Below, piece after piece: positions 5,628-7,694 of a stretch of 7,694 bases of DNA. The DNA comes from Burkholderiales bacterium (GTDB taxonomy: Bacteria; Pseudomonadota; Gammaproteobacteria; Burkholderiales; SG8-39): contig JADGRR010000126.1 in assembly GCA_017880745.1 (NCBI GenBank), forward strand, positions 1 through 7,694. The letters run 5' to 3'. The translations under genes were made by a program, and so were the position numbers. Position 1 is the stretch's first letter. Each line of letters opens with the position of its first letter. Under the pieces are notes generated by a model. That model worked only from the letters and a program-made list of their open reading frames with translations, ran no database searches and had not been told where the DNA came from.

Positions 5628-6431
5628 ATGAACATCCGTGATCCTCTAGCCATTGCTGACGTTCAAAGTTTGCAGGACACGCGCCGGCTTGCCATCGACC
5701 AGGTCGGCATCAAGTCTATCCGTCATCCGGTAAAGGTGAGCGAGCGTTCCGGTGGCGTGCAGCACACCATAGCCAACTTCAACATGTACGTGCGCCTGCC
5801 GCACCATTTCAAGGGCACGCACATGTCACGCTTCGTCGAGATACTCAACGCGCACGAGCGCGAGATCTCGGTCGATACGTTCAAGCGCATGCTGGGCGAG
5901 ATGATGGAAAAGCTCGAGGCGCAGTCGGGCCACATCGAGATGAGTTTCCCCTATTTCGTCAACAAGGCGGCGCCGGTATCGAAGGTCGAGAGCCTGATGG
6001 ACTACGAGGTGACTTTCATCGGCGACGTCGATCAGGGCAAACACCGTTTCACCATGAAGGTCCTGGTGCCGGTGACCAGCCTGTGCCCCTGCTCGAAGAA
6101 GATTTCCGCCTACGGCGCGCACAATCAGCGCTCGCACGTGACGGTCACCGCGCGCACCAACGAATTCGTCTGGATCGAGGACATCCTGGACGTGGTCGAG
6201 AAGGAGGCTTCGTGCGAGCTGTACGGCTTGCTCAAGCGCCCGGACGAAAAATTCGTCACCGAGCGTGCCTACGACAATCCCAAGTTCGTCGAAGACATGG
6301 TGCGCGATGTCGCCGCGGTGCTCAACAAGGATGAGCGCATCGATTGGTACGTGGTGGAGTCGGAGAATTTCGAGTCCATTCACAACCATTCAGCCTATGC
6401 GCTGATAGAGAAAGACAAGAAAATAAAGTAA
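5628..6431 (+). CDS. folE2: GTP cyclohydrolase IB (FolE2 type)
   Basis: FolE2 converts GTP to 7,8-dihydroneopterin triphosphate, the first step of tetrahydrofolate and related pterin synthesis, in the cytoplasm. It is the structurally distinct alternative to FolE. The protein is 267 residues, normal for the family. Seen: VSERSGGVQHTIANFNMYV (37-55), LPHHFKGTHMSRFVE (57-71), and the signature SLCPCSKKISAYGAHNQRSH (151-170). By comparison with Neisseria GCYH-IB I expect metal or active-site roles for Cys153, His165, a Glu in the 207-212 segment and His252; these are inferred, not computed. FolE2 enzymes accept metals other than Zn2+ and some are zinc-responsive, but I see no Zur-like operator here. 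It lies 255 nt after dxs with its own candidate promoter and a long structured leader. Confidence 0.95.
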   Translation: MNIRDPLAIADVQSLQDTRRLAIDQVGIKSIRHPVKVSERSGGVQHTIANFNMYVRLPHHFKGTHMSRFVEILNAHEREISVDTFKRMLGEMMEKLEAQSGHIEMSFPYFVNKAAPVSKVESLMDYEVTFIGDVDQGKHRFTMKVLVPVTSLCPCSKKISAYGAHNQRSHVTVTARTNEFVWIEDILDVVEKEASCELYGLLKRPDEKFVTERAYDNPKFVEDMVRDVAAVLNKDERIDWYVVESENFESIHNHSAYALIEKDKKIK

Positions 6432-6509
6432 TGCCTGTCGCGGCGCCCCCGCCGTTAACCCGGTTGGCGCCCGCGGGCGCGCAAGTCCGCTCGTCGCATG
6501 CGACGGTAC
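6432..6509. other. Convergent spacer folE2 / retropepsin with two perfect palindromes
   Basis: This 78-nt GC-rich spacer contains two perfect 14-nt palindromes: GCGCCCGCGGGCGC (6467-6480) and CGTCGCATGCGACG (6492-6505). Neither is followed by a T-run on either strand, so they are not classical intrinsic terminators, but lying between convergent genes they may help end both transcripts. No gene is visible. Confidence 0.4.
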
Positions 6510-7148
6510 TCAGTAACGCTTGGTCAGCGTCATGCTCTCGCCGTCGCGTTTCATTTCCATGCGGTTGAGAAAGCTCATGCCCAGAAGGGCCATGCCCATG
6601 GTGTCGCCCTCGCTCACCACCGCATCCACGTTGTTGACCTCGATGTCGCCGAGTCTTACCGTATCGAGCTTGACGCGGTAGGCCACGGCCGAGCCGTTGG
6701 CGGTCTGCACCTGCCCGCGCTGGCCCTGCAAGTAATTGATCCCGAGGCGCCTGGCTTCGGCGGCGGGCAGGGCGACGAGCGTCGCGCCGGTGTCGACCAG
6801 GAAGCGCACGCTGCCGCCATTGATCGAACCCATGGTGACGAAATGTCCGCGCGGATCGGCGCTGAGGGTTACATTTTGCCTGCCGCCGCGGGCGGCGGCG
6901 GAATAGGCCTGCCCCATGTGCAGCGTGCGTTTCTTGCCGTCGATTTCGAAGTTGGCGGCTTCTTTCTCGGTGCCGAGCAACACCACGCCTTCGGCGGTCT
7001 TCTGCCCCGGCGCCAGTGTGCGCGGTGCCCCACCGTCGATGACGACGATGGCTTTGGCGCCGATCAGACCGACCAGGGTGACGTCGGCGGCGAATGCCGG
7101 CGGCGCGAGCAGCGCCAGCGCCGCAACCCATGAAAGCCGATGCAACAT
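6510..7148 (-). CDS. Secreted retropepsin-like aspartic protease (clan AA)
   Basis: This 212-residue protein starts with a signal peptide, MLHRLSWVAALALLAPPAFA, with likely cleavage near residue 20-21, placing the mature protein in the periplasm. The C-terminal half is a single-lobe retropepsin-like domain: VRFLVDTGATLVALP (114-128) carries the catalytic DTGA with Asp119; the flap region is RGQVQTANGSAVAYRV (144-159); ALLGMSFLNRMEMK (187-200) is the family's LLGMSFL motif. Such proteins act as dimers and occur widely in proteobacteria (TIGR02281-like), with poorly known substrates. An N-terminal region (about 21-90) of SH3/PDZ-like size precedes the protease domain. I chose ATG 7148 because the signal peptide begins there; the frame remains open upstream to 7439 through a repeat region, probably by chance. 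The upstream ribosome binding site is weak. It is convergent with folE2. Confidence 0.88.
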   Translation of the reverse strand: MLHRLSWVAALALLAPPAFAADVTLVGLIGAKAIVVIDGGAPRTLAPGQKTAEGVVLLGTEKEAANFEIDGKKRTLHMGQAYSAAARGGRQNVTLSADPRGHFVTMGSINGGSVRFLVDTGATLVALPAAEARRLGINYLQGQRGQVQTANGSAVAYRVKLDTVRLGDIEVNNVDAVVSEGDTMGMALLGMSFLNRMEMKRDGESMTLTKRY

Positions 7149-7181
7149 GATCGCAACGGGTTTCCGGCTTGGGGGATATAA

Positions 7182-7199
7182 AATGGGGCGCGCCCCATT
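7182..7199. repeat. 18-bp perfect palindrome upstream of the retropepsin gene
   Basis: AATGGGGCG is followed at once by its reverse complement CGCCCCATT, with no spacer. Outside it, GGATA (7174-7178) and TATCC (7204-7208) form a further inverted pair. On the minus strand TATATC (7180-7175) directly follows the palindrome and could be a -10 element, 34 nt before the gene start, so it could be an operator. Its ATGGGG...CCCCAT arms also fall one repeat period (85 nt) from hairpin 2a of the neighbouring tandem repeats, so it may be a decayed third copy. Confidence 0.55.
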
Positions 7200-7218
7200 C
7201 TTGTATCCGGTAGTTGGC

Positions 7219-7302
7219 GACCATTTCAGAAATGCCGAAATGGCCCCTGATCTAGTGGAGTATGAGGGAATGTATCCCCTCATTTTGAAATGCGCTCTTA
7301 GG
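7219..7302. repeat. Imperfect 84-bp tandem repeat, copy 2 (two hairpins)
   Basis: This copy contains hairpin 2b, CCATTTC (7221-7227)/GAAATGG (7237-7243) with a 9-nt loop, then hairpin 2a, ATGAGGG (7262-7268)/CCCTCAT (7277-7283) with an 8-nt loop. The part 7246-7302 aligns without gaps to 7330-7386, with 39 of 57 identical by hand count. Function is unknown. No gene product is supported here on either strand. Confidence 0.65.
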
Positions 7303-7386
7303 AGTTGTTGCAGAATGACTGCAATAGTTCCAGACTTAGCGGAGCATGCGGGGATGCATACCCGCATGCCGTAACCGGCGCTTAGG
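7303..7386. repeat. Imperfect 84-bp tandem repeat, copy 1 (two hairpins)
   Basis: Hairpin 1b is TTGCAG (7308-7313)/CTGCAA (7319-7324) with a 5-nt loop; hairpin 1a is GCATGCGGG (7344-7352)/CCCGCATGC (7361-7369), nine perfect base pairs with an 8-nt loop. Compared with copy 2, an A-T pair in hairpin 2a is a C-G pair in hairpin 1a, and hairpin b has largely different bases but still pairs. This points to retained structure rather than plain sequence. No attachment site or known repeat family is recognised. Confidence 0.65.
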
Positions 7387-7422
7387 CCAAAAGTTTTGTC
7401 GTAATCCATGCGGGACTCTCCC

Positions 7423-7694
7423 ATGAAACCGGTCGCCATATTGCGTCACAGCCCGAGCGAGGGTCCGGGCTATTTTGCCACATTCCTCGAACGGCATCGC
7501 ATTTCCTGGAAGCTGGTGCAAATCGATGCCGGCGACGCGGTGCCTGCCTGTGCGGGCGAATTTTCCGGGCTCGCTTTCATGGGCGGTCCGATGAGCGTCA
7601 ACGACGATCTGCCCTGGATCCCCGGGACGCTGCAGCTGATTCGCGCCGCGGTGGAGCAGGAAGTGCCGGTGCTGGGCCACTGCCTCGGCGCCCA
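7423..7694 (+). CDS. Class I glutamine amidotransferase (GMP synthase-like), 3' part missing
   Basis: The first 90 codons are visible, starting MKPVAILRHSPSEGPGYFATF. Seen: the family's GGPMSVNDD segment (residues 49-57, after FSGLAFM) and, at the window edge, LGHCLGAQ (83-90), the class I amidotransferase nucleophile elbow with the catalytic Cys at residue 86. The His and Glu of the triad would lie beyond the edge. These proteins hydrolyse glutamine or gamma-glutamyl compounds and supply ammonia to a partner domain or enzyme; stand-alone GMP-synthase-like members are common and mostly unassigned. I chose ATG 7423 over the in-frame ATG at 7408 because MKPVAILRHS is the natural domain start; neither has a strong ribosome binding site. 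It is divergent from the retropepsin gene across the repeat-filled spacer. Confidence 0.85.
   Translation, partial: MKPVAILRHSPSEGPGYFATFLERHRISWKLVQIDAGDAVPACAGEFSGLAFMGGPMSVNDDLPWIPGTLQLIRAAVEQEVPVLGHCLGA

Noticed and set aside
7219..7386. Integron attC-like recombination sites
   Set aside because: The hairpins lack paired RYYYAAC/GTTRRRY core sites, and there are no cassette genes or integrase.
7219..7386. CRISPR array
   Set aside because: Only two to three units, about 68% identical, with no alternating identical repeats and unique spacers, and no cas gene.

Overview
The window is GC-rich DNA from a probable betaproteobacterium. The proteins look betaproteobacterial, and the order Rieske oxygenase - xseB - ispA - dxs - folE2 is, to my knowledge, a recurrent chromosomal arrangement in that class. 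The organism cannot be named from the sequence alone. I see no transposase, phage gene, tRNA, rRNA or CRISPR array. This is mostly housekeeping sequence with two unusual non-coding stretches.

Layout. Positions 1-2144 are a leftward cluster, in transcription order: a Rieske [2Fe-2S] oxygenase alpha subunit, a SpoIIAA/STAS-like small protein, and a two-domain sulfurtransferase cut by the window edge. A 145-bp divergent spacer (2145-2289) separates it from a rightward cluster: xseB (exonuclease VII small subunit), ispA (farnesyl diphosphate synthase) and dxs (DXP synthase). After a 255-bp spacer comes folE2 (GTP cyclohydrolase IB). A leftward secreted retropepsin-like protease converges on folE2. 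A 274-bp divergent spacer then precedes the start of a rightward class I glutamine amidotransferase, cut by the right edge.

How the genes work together. Dxs makes the entry metabolite of the MEP isoprenoid pathway and IspA makes its C15 product, so ispA-dxs is a coherent isoprenoid unit with xseB as a conserved passenger. FolE2 feeds pterin/folate synthesis and appears to have its own promoter and long leader. The substrate of the Rieske oxygenase is unknown; its link to the small STAS-like protein and the sulfurtransferase is inferred only from tight spacing.

Most notable non-coding signals: (1) the folE2 leader (about 5411-5627) can fold into consecutive stem-loops, carries a six-run guanine tract able to form a G-quadruplex, and has a C-rich segment that can pair either with that tract or with the folE2 Shine-Dalgarno sequence, which is the layout of a regulatory switch; (2) the spacer 7149-7422 holds an imperfect tandem repeat of about 84 bp whose copies keep two hairpins despite sequence divergence, including a compensatory A-T to C-G change, with an 18-bp perfect palindrome one further period away.
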